DNA from: an uncultured Clostridia bacterium
GTDB lineage: Bacteria > Bacillota > Clostridia > Christensenellales > Borkfalkiaceae
NCBI GenBank assembly: GCA_944337235.1
Contig: CALVLK010000005.1
Coordinates: 1-64,000, forward strand
Reading direction: 5' to 3'
DNA: 64,000 nucleotides
The notes below the pieces were generated by a model, which saw only the letters and a program-made list of their open reading frames with translations, had not been told where the DNA came from and did no database searches. Below, one piece after another: positions 31,437-42,326 of this stretch (position 1 is its first letter; every line of letters begins with the position of its first letter). The translations under genes were made by a program, and so were the position numbers.

Positions 31437-32936
31437 TTAACTCTTTTTCACATCGGGCGCCTGCGAGAGCGCCTTTTTGCGATAGACGATGACGCGCTGT
31501 CCCTCACGGATGGGGAATTCCAGATCGGGGTTGTTTTCGCACACCTCCTCGGGCGATTTGCGCAGGCGGCGCGCCAGCTCCCACAGTCCGTCGCCCGCCC
31601 GCGGCACATAGATGCTGATCGCGCAGTCGTTCTCGGGCAGGCATTCCCCCTCCTGTACGCCCGCGAGCCAGCGCACCCTGCCATTGTGCACGGGCACCAC
31701 GGTCAGTTTGAGCGTCGCCTCGGCGTCGACGCTGCCCTCCTGCCGCTGCCTTGCCGACATGCCGCAGGACATTGCCGAAAGAATGACCTCCCCCTCGACG
31801 GGAAGCGGGAGCGAGAAGGGAAGGCTGAGCTCCACGCCCCGCCGCGCACCGTCCGCCCCCTGCACGAGCAGCGTCGCCGTGATCGCGCCCTCGGCGCGCA
31901 CGCCGTTTTCGTCCGCCGTGCGGACCGCCTCCGCCCGCTGCAGAATGACCGCCTGAAAGCTGTCGGAAAAGTCCACCGGGGCAGAGAGTGCCGCGCGGCC
32001 CGAAACGCGCTCGGTGATGAGCGCGCGCTCGCCCACCTCCTCTGTGCTGCATTCCGCATAGCTGAGCTTTACCTCGTGCGTCACGGAGAATGCGTCGCTC
32101 ACGGCGTCGAGCTGCACCGTCTCCCACACATAGCCCTCGGCATGCAGGGCGCACTCGGCAAAGATGCGGCATTTTTTGTCCTCCTCGTCCGACTCGGCGC
32201 GCAGCGTAACGTCCTTCACGTTCACCCGCGCGTCGCCGCGGCAATCGGGCGTCGCCTCGCAGGGCAGCTCTGCCCGAAAGGGGATGAGCCGTTCGAAGGA
32301 GACGAGCGAATTGTCCGCGCGCAGCGCAAGGATGCCCAGATTGACCTCGCCCTCGACGGCGAGCGCGCCGTGCAGCGCCGCAACGCGCGTGACACATACC
32401 CGCTCGCTGTGCAGCAGGATATCGGCGACGGCCTCTGTTTCGAACAGATCGTCCGTCTCGAGATCGCCCGCGCACAGGCGGCAGACGGAGCAGGCGACGC
32501 GTTCGCGGCGGCAGACGAGGTCGCCGCCCACCACATATTCCGCCTTCGTATCCCCATAGAGGGAGATCTCGGCGACGATGGCGGCGGAGGCATAGATCCC
32601 CGCCCCCTCCCGCCGCACGGAGGTGTTTTCGGCATAGGCGTAGACGCGCGCCGTCTGCCCCGGCCTGCACGCGCCGCCCTTGGCGCGCGCGGCAAACTCT
32701 ACCCCGCGCTCTGCACGACAGATGCGGCGGTCGCCGTCCTCATAGACGAGGGTAAAGCGCACGCGCCCCTCGTAGCGCACCTCGCCCTCCGTCACCTCCG
32801 CGCCGGACAAAAAGATCTCGGCATGTACGGCGAGCACGCTCTCCACATCGCCGCCGAATCTGCACTCTACGGCAGTGCGGTCACTCATCTGCCCCTGTCT
32901 GCCGTAGCCGTGAAAGGTCTCCGTCTGTACGTTCAT
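31437..32936 (-). CDS. SipL-like DUF3794 and LysM spore morphogenesis protein
   Basis: A 499-residue protein with three SPOCS (DUF3794) domains, each about 110-130 residues with conserved strands such as VEGEVNLGILAL, and a C-terminal LysM motif (about 445-490, VPRAGDGLWELARRLRKSPEEVCENNPDLEFPIREGQRVIVY). In Clostridioides difficile, SipL has this structure and binds SpoIVA through the LysM domain to attach the coat to the forespore. The gene is preceded by a near-perfect sigma-E-type promoter, as expected for a mother-cell coat gene. GGGGGAG sets the start at 32936. Orthology to SipL itself, rather than to a paralogue, is inferred. Confidence 0.82.
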   Translation of the reverse strand: MNVQTETFHGYGRQGQMSDRTAVECRFGGDVESVLAVHAEIFLSGAEVTEGEVRYEGRVRFTLVYEDGDRRICRAERGVEFAARAKGGACRPGQTARVYAYAENTSVRREGAGIYASAAIVAEISLYGDTKAEYVVGGDLVCRRERVACSVCRLCAGDLETDDLFETEAVADILLHSERVCVTRVAALHGALAVEGEVNLGILALRADNSLVSFERLIPFRAELPCEATPDCRGDARVNVKDVTLRAESDEEDKKCRIFAECALHAEGYVWETVQLDAVSDAFSVTHEVKLSYAECSTEEVGERALITERVSGRAALSAPVDFSDSFQAVILQRAEAVRTADENGVRAEGAITATLLVQGADGARRGVELSLPFSLPLPVEGEVILSAMSCGMSARQRQEGSVDAEATLKLTVVPVHNGRVRWLAGVQEGECLPENDCAISIYVPRAGDGLWELARRLRKSPEEVCENNPDLEFPIREGQRVIVYRKKALSQAPDVKKS

Positions 32937-32966
32937 AGTCTCCCCCTCGCTTGATTTCTTCCCCTC

Positions 32967-32995
32967 ATTGTATGCGCGCTTTCGGCCGCGTATGC
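32967..32995 (-). promoter_or_regulatory. sigma-E-type sporulation promoter
   Basis: On the minus strand, GCATACG (32989-32995), a 14-base spacer and CATACAAT (32967-32974). This fits the sigma-E pattern kmATAnn-N14-CATACAnT, with the -10 octamer exact, 31 bases before the SipL-like start codon. Confidence 0.72.
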
Positions 32996-33018
32996 GGCAC
33001 ATTCGCAAAAAATGGGTA

Positions 33019-33046
33019 TCAGAATGCCCCAAAATGGGCATACTGA
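33019..33046 (+). promoter_or_regulatory. hairpin or operator just before veg
   Basis: TCAGAATGCCC (33019-33029) pairs with GGGCATACTGA (33036-33046), with one A-A mismatch, four bases before the GTG of veg. CATACT within it could also be a -10 box. Confidence 0.45.
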
Positions 33047-33050
33047 AAGC

Positions 33051-33308
33051 GTGATCAAGGCAAATAACAACATTGCCGCAGTCAAGCGGCAGATCGCGGC
33101 GTGCCTCAAAAAACAGGTGAACGTGACCCTTCACCTCGGGCGCAACCGCACGCTCCGCTTTTCGGGCGAGCTTTCGGCGCTGTATCCGGCGCTGTTCACC
33201 GTCCGCCCCGACGACGCGGGCTTTCTGGGCAAAACGTCTTACTCCTATTCGGACGTGCTGTGCGGCACCGTACGCATCCAGCCCGTGGAACAGACGGGCT
33301 CATCATGA
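33051..33308 (+). CDS. veg: Veg family protein
   Basis: An 85-residue member of the Veg (DUF1021) family: KRQIAACLKKQVNVTLHLGRNR, SGELSALYPALFTV and TSYSYSDVLCGTV follow the Bacillus Veg pattern closely, and the length is nearly the same. Veg is abundant in vegetative cells and affects biofilm matrix genes, by an unknown mechanism. I take the GTG at 33051 rather than the ATG at 33012 because this gives the family length, although neither has a ribosome-binding site. It ends at a very strong terminator. Confidence 0.8.
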   Translation: MIKANNNIAAVKRQIAACLKKQVNVTLHLGRNRTLRFSGELSALYPALFTVRPDDAGFLGKTSYSYSDVLCGTVRIQPVEQTGSS

Positions 33309-33310
33309 TA

Positions 33311-33348
33311 AAAGGGACTGTCGCAGCAAAGCGACAGTCCCTTTTTTT
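33311..33348 (+). terminator. terminator of veg
   Basis: A perfect 14-bp stem (33311-33324 and 33331-33344) with loop AGCAAA and a run of seven T. Confidence 0.92.
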
Positions 33349-33359
33349 GTACGATCGTA

Positions 33360-34385
33360 TTAAAGTTCGTAGTGCAGGGGGTTGGTGAGGTAGTGGATCT
33401 CGTCCAGCTCGTCCGCCGTGATATAGCCCGCGGGCGCGTTGATGAGCGAGGGGATGCGGTTGACGATGGTCGCGCAGGTGTGCTCGACGGTGGCGGGCTT
33501 GACCACATGGAACTCGGTGTTCGGCTCGCCCGTGATCTGCCAGTCGCACATATCCCCGTCGTCGGGGCCATATACCTTGCCGATCGTCTCCTCTTCGATG
33601 GTGATGCCCTGGTAGGTCTCGATGGTGACGACGGCGGACATGCCGATGCACTTGCCGGCGGGGATGCTTCTGCCCAGCGTTTCGCTGTACACGTCCTCCT
33701 CGGCGGTGTAGGGCACGTTCTCCTGCTTGATGGAGCGGATGGTCAGCCCCAGCTTGTTGCAGATCGCCTCGGCGGCGTTCCACGCATAGGAGGGAACGAC
33801 CTCTTCGGGGTGGGCGATGGTCTTTTCAAACTCCTCCACCGTGAGATCGCAGCCGTGCGCCTCTGCAAGTGCCAGACCGTACTCGTCGACGTTGTAGCTG
33901 TAGGCGCCCTTGATCTTGGTGATCGTGTGGCAGCCGCCCGCCACGAGCGCGACCATGTTGATCCAGAAGATGTCCTGCATGCCGCTGCCCGTCACCGTGC
34001 AGCCGTATTCCTTGGCGAGCGCGTCGAGCTTGTTGGTGAGCGCGGCGGACGTCGTCCAGGGATAGATCGCCTCCTCGCAGGTGGTGATCACGTTGATGCC
34101 GCGGCGCACGCATCTTTCCACATGCTCGTAGATGTCGCCCAAAAAGCTGAACAGCGTGACGATGGCGACGTCTGCGTCGCACTCGTCGAGCACCTTGTCG
34201 GCATCTGCCGAGATCTTTACGCCCGTCTTTAAGCCGAGCTCCGCATAGTCGCCCACGTCCATGCCCACGATCTCGGGGTTGACGTCGATGGCGCCCACGA
34301 TCTCGGCGCCCTTCTCATGCAGATAGCGCAAGATATACTTCGACATCTTGCCGCAGCCGTACTGTACTACTCTGATCCGTTTCAT
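33360..34385 (-). CDS. NAD(P)-dependent amino acid dehydrogenase-like protein (2,4-diaminopentanoate dehydrogenase type)
   Basis: A 341-residue protein with an N-terminal Rossmann fold ([17 protein letters not shown], then VGAIDVNP) and a dihydrodipicolinate-reductase-like C-terminal domain. The pattern [14 protein letters not shown] and the overall size match the 2,4-diaminopentanoate dehydrogenases of ornithine fermentation. The other enzymes of that pathway (ornithine aminomutase, OrtAB) are not in the window, so the substrate is uncertain. GGAG upstream sets the start at 34385. It is a single gene with its own promoter. Confidence 0.75.
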   Translation of the reverse strand: MKRIRVVQYGCGKMSKYILRYLHEKGAEIVGAIDVNPEIVGMDVGDYAELGLKTGVKISADADKVLDECDADVAIVTLFSFLGDIYEHVERCVRRGINVITTCEEAIYPWTTSAALTNKLDALAKEYGCTVTGSGMQDIFWINMVALVAGGCHTITKIKGAYSYNVDEYGLALAEAHGCDLTVEEFEKTIAHPEEVVPSYAWNAAEAICNKLGLTIRSIKQENVPYTAEEDVYSETLGRSIPAGKCIGMSAVVTIETYQGITIEEETIGKVYGPDDGDMCDWQITGEPNTEFHVVKPATVEHTCATIVNRIPSLINAPAGYITADELDEIHYLTNPLHYEL

Positions 34386-34436
34386 AAATCTTCTCCTTAT
34401 CATATTTTCGCCTTGCGGCGAACGGATTTCATTTCT

Positions 34437-34464
34437 ATTATAGCCGATTTCGGCCCGTTGTCAA
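34437..34464 (-). promoter_or_regulatory. promoter of the dehydrogenase-like gene
   Basis: On the minus strand, TTGACA (34459-34464), a 16-base spacer and TATAAT (34437-34442). Confidence 0.75.
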
Positions 34465-34548
34465 TCGGGCCGGGCAAAATTTTATAAAAAATTAACACCA
34501 CCGTCACAACGGCGCGCAGACCGCTTCCGCCCGCCCGATCAGATCCGG

Positions 34549-35448
34549 TCAGTCCTTCTTGTCGCCGTCCTGCCCATCTTTTCTGTGCTTCTTTTTTTCG
34601 CTCAGGCGCCGCATCCCCTCCTGTGCAAACGGAACGGAATCCGGGCTGATGCGCGAACGCAGATGAGGGAATGCCCTTAAAATGCGCTTGGGCATCTTTG
34701 CCACGATGGCATCGACGCGCGCGTTCCACTCCTCGCGCAGGCGTTCGCTGCGTGCGCCGACCGACTGCTTCAGTGCATCGTAACGCGTATCGATCGCCTC
34801 TTTGGCGCCGCGTACCGCCTCGTTCGCCACCAGCACGGCGGCAGCGACGTGTTCGCCCACAAAGTTCGAGCCGGCGCGCAATTTCTCCGCCGCCTCGTCG
34901 ATCTCCTTCAGCTTGCGGTTGAGTTTGAGCACCTGCAGCACGGTGATGACGAGGTCGGCAAGCAGTGCAGCGAGCAGAAGCCCCACGACGACGCTTGCGG
35001 CGGGATCGTGCAGCAGCTCTGCAAGAAAGCGCACGGCGGGGTGGACGACGGCGATGACGAACACGACCGCGAGCCCCCACAGAAGGGAAAATTCCAGGCA
35101 GATATACCCCTTGAAGTTACATTTTCGGTCAGAATAGTCCCACCAGCGGGCATGAAAGCATACCTCGAGCAGCCAGCCCGTGATCAGCTCGATGAGCGTG
35201 GGCAGCGCAACGCCCACCAGAAAGACAAGCCAAAGTTTTTCGACATGTTCCCCGAGCAGCAACAGAATAACCACGACGCCCACACCGTAGATGGGGCATA
35301 GCGGCCCGTTCAGAAAGCCGCGGTTGACAAACTTCCCCTGCGTGATGGCGTGAAAGGCGACCTCGACCACCCAGCCGAGAAAGGCGTAGATCAGGAAATA
35401 GGCGAACAGCTCGTACAGCGAGAGCGTACCGACCATGACAGACTGCAT
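34549..35448 (-). CDS. CmpB-type putative ABC transporter permease domain protein
   Basis: A 299-residue membrane protein. The N-terminal two thirds hold five or six helices and the conserved stretches GWVVEVAFHAITQGKFVNRGFLNGPLCPIYG and WWDYSDRKCNFKGYICLEFSLLWG, which identify the PF06541 family, annotated as putative ABC permeases without proof of transport. The C-terminal 120 residues are a charged coiled coil. The start is the ATG at 35448 (GGGGTG upstream), 30 bases after a consensus promoter. Confidence 0.8.
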   Translation of the reverse strand: MQSVMVGTLSLYELFAYFLIYAFLGWVVEVAFHAITQGKFVNRGFLNGPLCPIYGVGVVVILLLLGEHVEKLWLVFLVGVALPTLIELITGWLLEVCFHARWWDYSDRKCNFKGYICLEFSLLWGLAVVFVIAVVHPAVRFLAELLHDPAASVVVGLLLAALLADLVITVLQVLKLNRKLKEIDEAAEKLRAGSNFVGEHVAAAVLVANEAVRGAKEAIDTRYDALKQSVGARSERLREEWNARVDAIVAKMPKRILRAFPHLRSRISPDSVPFAQEGMRRLSEKKKHRKDGQDGDKKD

Positions 35449-35477
35449 AGGCACCCCGAAAGAGAGATCTTGCCGCT

Positions 35478-35506
35478 ATTATATAATACAAGCCCCGCCT
35501 TGTCAA
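35478..35506 (-). promoter_or_regulatory. consensus promoter of the CmpB-type gene
   Basis: On the minus strand, TTGACA (35501-35506), a 17-base spacer and TATAAT (35478-35483). Confidence 0.82.
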
Positions 35507-35516
35507 GCGGGACAGC

Positions 35517-35546
35517 AAAAGGGCGGCTGCAAGCAGCCGCCCTTTT
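35517..35546 (-). terminator. terminator of the gyrBA operon
   Basis: AAAAGGGCGGCTGC and its exact complement GCAGCCGCCCTTTT flank a two-base spacer directly behind the gyrA stop codon, giving a T tract on the minus strand. Confidence 0.85.
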
Positions 35547-35548
35547 GA

Positions 35549-38119
35549 TCATTCTTCCTCGCGAGCGTTTTTCGCCTCGCTCTCCGAAAGCTCCTCCTGC
35601 ACGTCTGCAGCCGTCTCCTCCGGCTTCTCCACCTCAGCCTCCTCGTCGCGGTCGGTGACGGCAACGGTGGCAACCACGCCGCCGCGCAGACTCATCAGCC
35701 GCACGCCGCGCGTGTTCCTGCCGATGCGCGAGATGCTGTCGCCGTGCATGCGGATGACGATGCCCTGATCGGACACGAGCATGACGTCGAGGTCGTCCCG
35801 CACGAGCTTCATGCCCACGAGCAGGCCCGTCTTTTCGTTGAACACACCCGCCTTGATGCCCTTGCCGCCGCGCGTCTGCACGCGGTACTCCTCGGGGTCG
35901 GTGCGTTTGCCGTAGCCCTGTTCAGACACGGTGAGTATGTCGAACCCCTCGCGCAGCACGAGCATATCGACCACACTGTCGCCCTCGTCCAGAGAGATGG
36001 CGCGCACGCCCGTGGTATCGCGGCCCATCGGGCGCACGTCGCTCTCGTGGAAGCGGATGCACTTGCCCGACCTGCTCGCCACAATGATATCGTCTTCGCC
36101 GCCCGCGAACTGCACGGAGATGAGCTCGTCGCCCTCCAGAATGCGGATGGCGATCTTGCCGCTGCGCAGGATGTGCTCGAACTCGCTCGTCGCTGTCTTC
36201 TTGATGATGCCGTTGCGCGTCGCCATGGCGAGGTATCCGCTGCCGTTCTCGTACACGGGCAGCATCGCCGCGACCTTTTCGCCTGCGGCAAGGGGCAGAA
36301 TGTTGATGATCGCCCTGCCGCGCGCCGTCTTGTTTGCCTCGGGGATCTCGTACCCCTTTATGGAGTACACCTTGCCGAAATTGGTGAAGAAGAGGATGGG
36401 AATATGAGTGGAGCAGACGAACACATCCTCGACAAAGTCGTCCTCTTTGGGCTTGTGACCCGTGACCCCCACGCCGCCGCGGTTCTGCGCGCGGTATTCG
36501 GCAGCGGGGAAACGCTTGATGTAGCCGCCGTGCGTCATGGAGATGACGACGTCCTCCTCGTCGATGAGGTCCTCGTCCTCGATGGCGCCGTAGTCGACGG
36601 AGATCTCCGTCTTGCGCGGCGAGGGATATTTCTCTTTGATCGCAACGAGGTCGGCGCGGATGATGGCGTACACGCGGCTCTCGTTGGCAAGTATATCCTT
36701 CAGATCGGCGATGGTGGCGTGCAGCGCGGCGAGCTCGTCCTGCAGCTTTTCCACCTCGAGCGAGGTGAGCCGCTGCAGGCGCATCTCCAGAATGGCGATC
36801 GCCTGCTTTTCGCTGAGTTCGAAGGCAGCGAGCAGCTTTTCGATGGCATCTGCACGGTCGCGCGAGCCCTTGATGATGGCGATCACCTCGTCGATATTCG
36901 CGAGCGCCAGGACCAGGCCTTCGATGATGTGCGCGCGCTCCTCTGCCCGCGCAAGCTCGAAGCGCGTACGGCGGGTGATGACCTCCTTCTGATGCGCCAG
37001 ATAGTTGGTGAGGATCTCGCGCAAGTTGAGCACCCGCGGCTCTGTGCCGTTCTCAATGAGGGCGAGCATGATGATGCCGTCAGACACCTGCAGGTTGGTA
37101 TGTTTATACAGGGCGTTGAGCACGACCTGCGCATTCGCGTCGCGCTTGCAGTCGATGACGATGCGCATACCCTCTCTGCCCGATTCGTCGCGGATATCGG
37201 CGATGCCCTCGAGCCGCTTGTCCTTAACGAGGTCTGCGATCGTCTTGACGAGCAACGCTTTGTTGACCTGATAGGGGATCTCCGTGACGACGATGCGGCT
37301 GCGCGCGTTTGCGCCCGCGCCGACCTCCTCGATCTCGCACTTGGAGCGGATGATGATATTCCCCTGCCCCGTGCGATATGCCTTGCGGATGCCCCCTCTG
37401 CCCATGATGACGCCGCCCGTGGGGAAGTCGGGCGCGGGGATATAGTCCATGAGTTCATCTACGGTGATATCGGGGTTGTCGATGAGCGCCACCGTGCCGT
37501 CGATGACCTCCGCAAGGTTGTGGGGCGGGATGTTGGTCGCCATGCCCACGGCGATGCCGTCGGACCCGTTGACAAGCAGGTTCGGATAGCGCGCGGGGAG
37601 CACGGCGGGCTCCATCTCGTTGCCGTCGAAGTTGGGGAAGAAATCCACCGTCTCCTTGTCGAGGTCGCGCAGCATTTCGGCGGCGAGCTTGGAGAGCCGC
37701 GCCTCGGTATAACGCATGGCGGCGGCGCCGTCGCCGTCCACCGAGCCAAAGTTCCCGTGCCCGTCCACGAGCGGGAAGTTGATGGAGAAATCCTGCGCAA
37801 GGCGCACAAGCGCGTCATACACCGAGCTGTCGCCATGCGGGTGAAATTTACCCAGGACATCGCCGACGATACGCGCGCATTTGCGGTAGTCTTTGTCGTT
37901 ATACAGCCCCATCTCGTGCATGGAATACAGAATGCGGCGATGCACGGGCTTGAGCCCGTCGCGCACGTCGGGTATGGCGCGCGATTTGTTGACCGCCATT
38001 GCATATGCGATGAAGGAACGCTTGAGCTCGTCGTCCACCTCGACGTCGAGAACTTTGGTCATTGCAAGCGTCTTTTTGAACTCCTCTGTCAGATCGGGGC
38101 TCGTATCTTTCTTTGCCAT
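35549..38119 (-). CDS. gyrA: DNA gyrase subunit A
   Basis: An 856-residue GyrA, the DNA-cutting subunit of gyrase. The active-site Tyr is in [10 protein letters not shown], the quinolone region reads [17 protein letters not shown] with Ser and Asp at the usual sensitive positions, and the C-terminal beta-pinwheel has degenerate GyrA boxes (NRGGVGV and TRGGKGI). The acidic tail is Glu-rich. It follows gyrB by 48 bases. That it is gyrase rather than topoisomerase IV is supported by the gyrB-gyrA order and the full pinwheel, though the GyrA box is not canonical. GGAG precedes the start at 38119. Confidence 0.93.
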   Translation of the reverse strand: MAKKDTSPDLTEEFKKTLAMTKVLDVEVDDELKRSFIAYAMAVNKSRAIPDVRDGLKPVHRRILYSMHEMGLYNDKDYRKCARIVGDVLGKFHPHGDSSVYDALVRLAQDFSINFPLVDGHGNFGSVDGDGAAAMRYTEARLSKLAAEMLRDLDKETVDFFPNFDGNEMEPAVLPARYPNLLVNGSDGIAVGMATNIPPHNLAEVIDGTVALIDNPDITVDELMDYIPAPDFPTGGVIMGRGGIRKAYRTGQGNIIIRSKCEIEEVGAGANARSRIVVTEIPYQVNKALLVKTIADLVKDKRLEGIADIRDESGREGMRIVIDCKRDANAQVVLNALYKHTNLQVSDGIIMLALIENGTEPRVLNLREILTNYLAHQKEVITRRTRFELARAEERAHIIEGLVLALANIDEVIAIIKGSRDRADAIEKLLAAFELSEKQAIAILEMRLQRLTSLEVEKLQDELAALHATIADLKDILANESRVYAIIRADLVAIKEKYPSPRKTEISVDYGAIEDEDLIDEEDVVISMTHGGYIKRFPAAEYRAQNRGGVGVTGHKPKEDDFVEDVFVCSTHIPILFFTNFGKVYSIKGYEIPEANKTARGRAIINILPLAAGEKVAAMLPVYENGSGYLAMATRNGIIKKTATSEFEHILRSGKIAIRILEGDELISVQFAGGEDDIIVASRSGKCIRFHESDVRPMGRDTTGVRAISLDEGDSVVDMLVLREGFDILTVSEQGYGKRTDPEEYRVQTRGGKGIKAGVFNEKTGLLVGMKLVRDDLDVMLVSDQGIVIRMHGDSISRIGRNTRGVRLMSLRGGVVATVAVTDRDEEAEVEKPEETAADVQEELSESEAKNAREEE

Positions 38120-38167
38120 GTTGTGCTCCTTGTTGAAATGTTCGTTGCGCGCACGGCGCAAATGCTG

Positions 38168-40300
<2,133 letters not shown>

Positions 40301-40394
40301 TCACGACCGCGCCCCTGCCCCGCACGGGGGGAATTGCGCGCCGATACGCCCGCCCCTGCCGACGCCGCCCGCCGTATGAACCGTGCGCATCCGC

Positions 40395-40423
40395 TTGACA
40401 TTCGGCATTGACTGTGCTATCCT
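40395..40423 (+). promoter_or_regulatory. promoter of the 40452 lipoprotein gene
   Basis: TTGACA (40395-40400), a 17-base spacer and TATCCT (40418-40423). Confidence 0.7.
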
Positions 40424-40451
40424 ATAGATATAAATTTATTCAGGAGGAACC

Positions 40452-41327
40452 ATGATGCCGAAGATATCTTTCGTGGGCGTGCTTGCCGCCCTTCTCGCCC
40501 TTTCAACGGTCGGCTTTTCCGCCTGCTCCCCGCAAGAGCTGCCCGAATCATCGCAATCGCAGACGCAGACGTCCCCCGAGTCACCCCAGGCGCCTCAAAC
40601 GCCTCAGACGCCCGACGAAAATGCCTCGGGCGTGATCATAGGGACCCCCATCGAGATCCCCGCCGAGAAGGAGCGCGAGATCATTTTGGCATGGCTGGAC
40701 GAATACCCCAAAGACGATCTCTCGGAGGACGATCTGTCCCTCGACGTGCGCGGCGTGTTCGGCGACACCTATGTATATTATCTGTGCGGGCCGTTCGGCG
40801 CATCGGACGTGATCACGAAGGCGCTTGTGGGCAACGTGCTGTTTGAATACCCCTCGTCGCTCACCCTCGACGTCTACTGTAACGGCGATTTCTATTCCCT
40901 GGGAGCGGCATACGGGCAGGGACTGCTCGACCGCGACGATTTGCTTACGCTGCAAAAGAACTATAACAACGGCTGGTATTGGTCCATGTCGCAGACGATC
41001 AAAGGGGACTACGCCCGCGAGTACGACGATGTGAAGATCGAGGAGCTGTCGCTGCGCGTCTACTATCTGTGCGGTCTCAATGATGCCGTGCTGTTCGTGG
41101 ACGGCGGCGGCGACTACCCGGCCGTGGAAACGCAGCAGGAAGTGGACGGCGTATTATTTGAATACCCCACCGCGCAGCAGCTGCTGTACTACGGGGCATA
41201 CAGCGAAGAGAAGGACAGCATGTTCTGCGACTTAAACACCGCCTTTGCGCGGGGCTTGCTGAATCATGCCAACCTGCTTGCCATTCTCTCCAACTACGAA
41301 GACGGGGTGACGATCGCGATCCCCTGA
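40452..41327 (+). CDS. lipoprotein with an internal duplication, unknown
   Basis: A 291-residue exported lipoprotein (signal peptide, lipobox SAC near residue 25, then a Gln/Ser/Pro-rich linker to about residue 60). The mature part consists of two related halves. The first has YVYYLCG, LFEYPSSLTLDVY, FYSLGAAYGQGLLDRDDLLTL and NNG; the second has RVYYLCG, LFEYPTAQQLLYY, MFCDLNTAFARGLLNHANLLAIL and YEDG. I do not recognise the family. GGAGG directly precedes the start. It has its own promoter and terminator. Confidence 0.78.
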   Translation: MMPKISFVGVLAALLALSTVGFSACSPQELPESSQSQTQTSPESPQAPQTPQTPDENASGVIIGTPIEIPAEKEREIILAWLDEYPKDDLSEDDLSLDVRGVFGDTYVYYLCGPFGASDVITKALVGNVLFEYPSSLTLDVYCNGDFYSLGAAYGQGLLDRDDLLTLQKNYNNGWYWSMSQTIKGDYAREYDDVKIEELSLRVYYLCGLNDAVLFVDGGGDYPAVETQQEVDGVLFEYPTAQQLLYYGAYSEEKDSMFCDLNTAFARGLLNHANLLAILSNYEDGVTIAIP

Positions 41328-41340
41328 CCGATCTGACAAA

Positions 41341-41380
41341 AAACGGGGTCCTTCTCTCTGCGGAAGGACCCCGTTTTTTT
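41341..41380. terminator. terminator between convergent lipoprotein gene and dusB
   Basis: A 14-bp stem (41341-41354 and 41363-41376) with an A tract before it and seven T after it, so it probably works in both directions. Confidence 0.9.
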
Positions 41381-41387
41381 ATGCGTT

Positions 41388-42326
41388 TTATTCTTCCTGA
41401 AAGATCTCCGCGGCGAGGGCGCGCAGCGCCTCGGGCGTGGTTACGGCAAACAGCCGCCGCCTGTACTCCGTCGCGCCGCGCAGCCCCTTGCAATAGAACG
41501 CCGCCATCTTGCGCATGAACACGACGGCAAAGCGCGGCCCGTAGAGGGAGAGCGTCCGCTCGAACTGTTCAAAAAACACCGTGCGCATGGAGGGCGCCTC
41601 ACGCCCCGGGATATCGCAGAAGATCTGCGGACGGTAGAGCGCGGCACGGGCGATCATGACGCCGTCTGCCCCCGTGCGTTCAAGCATTTTATCCATGTCC
41701 GCCCTGTTCCACACGCCCCCGTTCGCGATGACGGGGATGCGCACCGCCCGCTTTGCCGCGGCGATCTGGTCATAGTCCGGCTCCCCCGCATAGATCATGT
41801 CGCGCGTTCTGCCGTGCACGGTGATCATGCAGGCGCCCGCATCCTCGCACATGCGGGCGATCCCGGCGGCGTTTTTATGCGCACCGTCTACGCCGATGCG
41901 GATCTTCACGGAGATCCGCCTGCTCGTCTGCGCGCAGGCGGAGATGACGCGCGCCGCGAGCGGAAGATTTTCCAGAAGCGCGCTGCCGTCGCCGTTCTTG
42001 ACGATCTTGGGCATGGGGCAGCCCATATTGATGTCGATCAGATCGTAGCCCGCGAGCGCCTCGCTCTCGCAGGCGGCGCGCATGATGGCGGGGTCGCTGC
42101 CGAAGATCTGCGCCGCGCGGGGATGTTCCCCCTCGTGATAGAGCAGCAACTTCGTCTCTTCGCTGCCGTACATCAGCCCCTTGGCGCTCACCATCTCGGT
42201 AAACGTGAGCGCGGCGCCAAGCTCAGCGCATAGTTTGCGGAAGGGATAGTTGGTGTACCCCGCCAGGGGCGCCAGCAGCACGTTGCTGTGCAGGGGCAGC
42301 CCCGCGATCTCAAGCGCGTGTATCAT
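41388..42326 (-). CDS. dusB: tRNA-dihydrouridine synthase (DusB family)
   Basis: A 312-residue FMN enzyme reducing uridines in the tRNA D-loop. LAPLAGYTNYPFRKL, the catalytic Cys in NMGCPMPKIVKNGDGSALL, VKIRIGVD and VHGRTRDM are all diagnostic. GAGGGCGGAAG precedes the start, which overlaps the end of the mazG gene by 17 bases. It is the last gene of the flippase-mazG-dusB operon. Confidence 0.93.
   Translation of the reverse strand: MIHALEIAGLPLHSNVLLAPLAGYTNYPFRKLCAELGAALTFTEMVSAKGLMYGSEETKLLLYHEGEHPRAAQIFGSDPAIMRAACESEALAGYDLIDINMGCPMPKIVKNGDGSALLENLPLAARVISACAQTSRRISVKIRIGVDGAHKNAAGIARMCEDAGACMITVHGRTRDMIYAGEPDYDQIAAAKRAVRIPVIANGGVWNRADMDKMLERTGADGVMIARAALYRPQIFCDIPGREAPSMRTVFFEQFERTLSLYGPRFAVVFMRKMAAFYCKGLRGATEYRRRLFAVTTPEALRALAAEIFQEE

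Noticed and set aside
35744..35890. Topoisomerase IV (parC) instead of gyrA because the GyrA box is degenerate
   Set aside because: The gyrB-gyrA order, full-length C-terminal pinwheel and overall motifs favour gyrase; a second gyrA/parC pair would be needed to decide otherwise.
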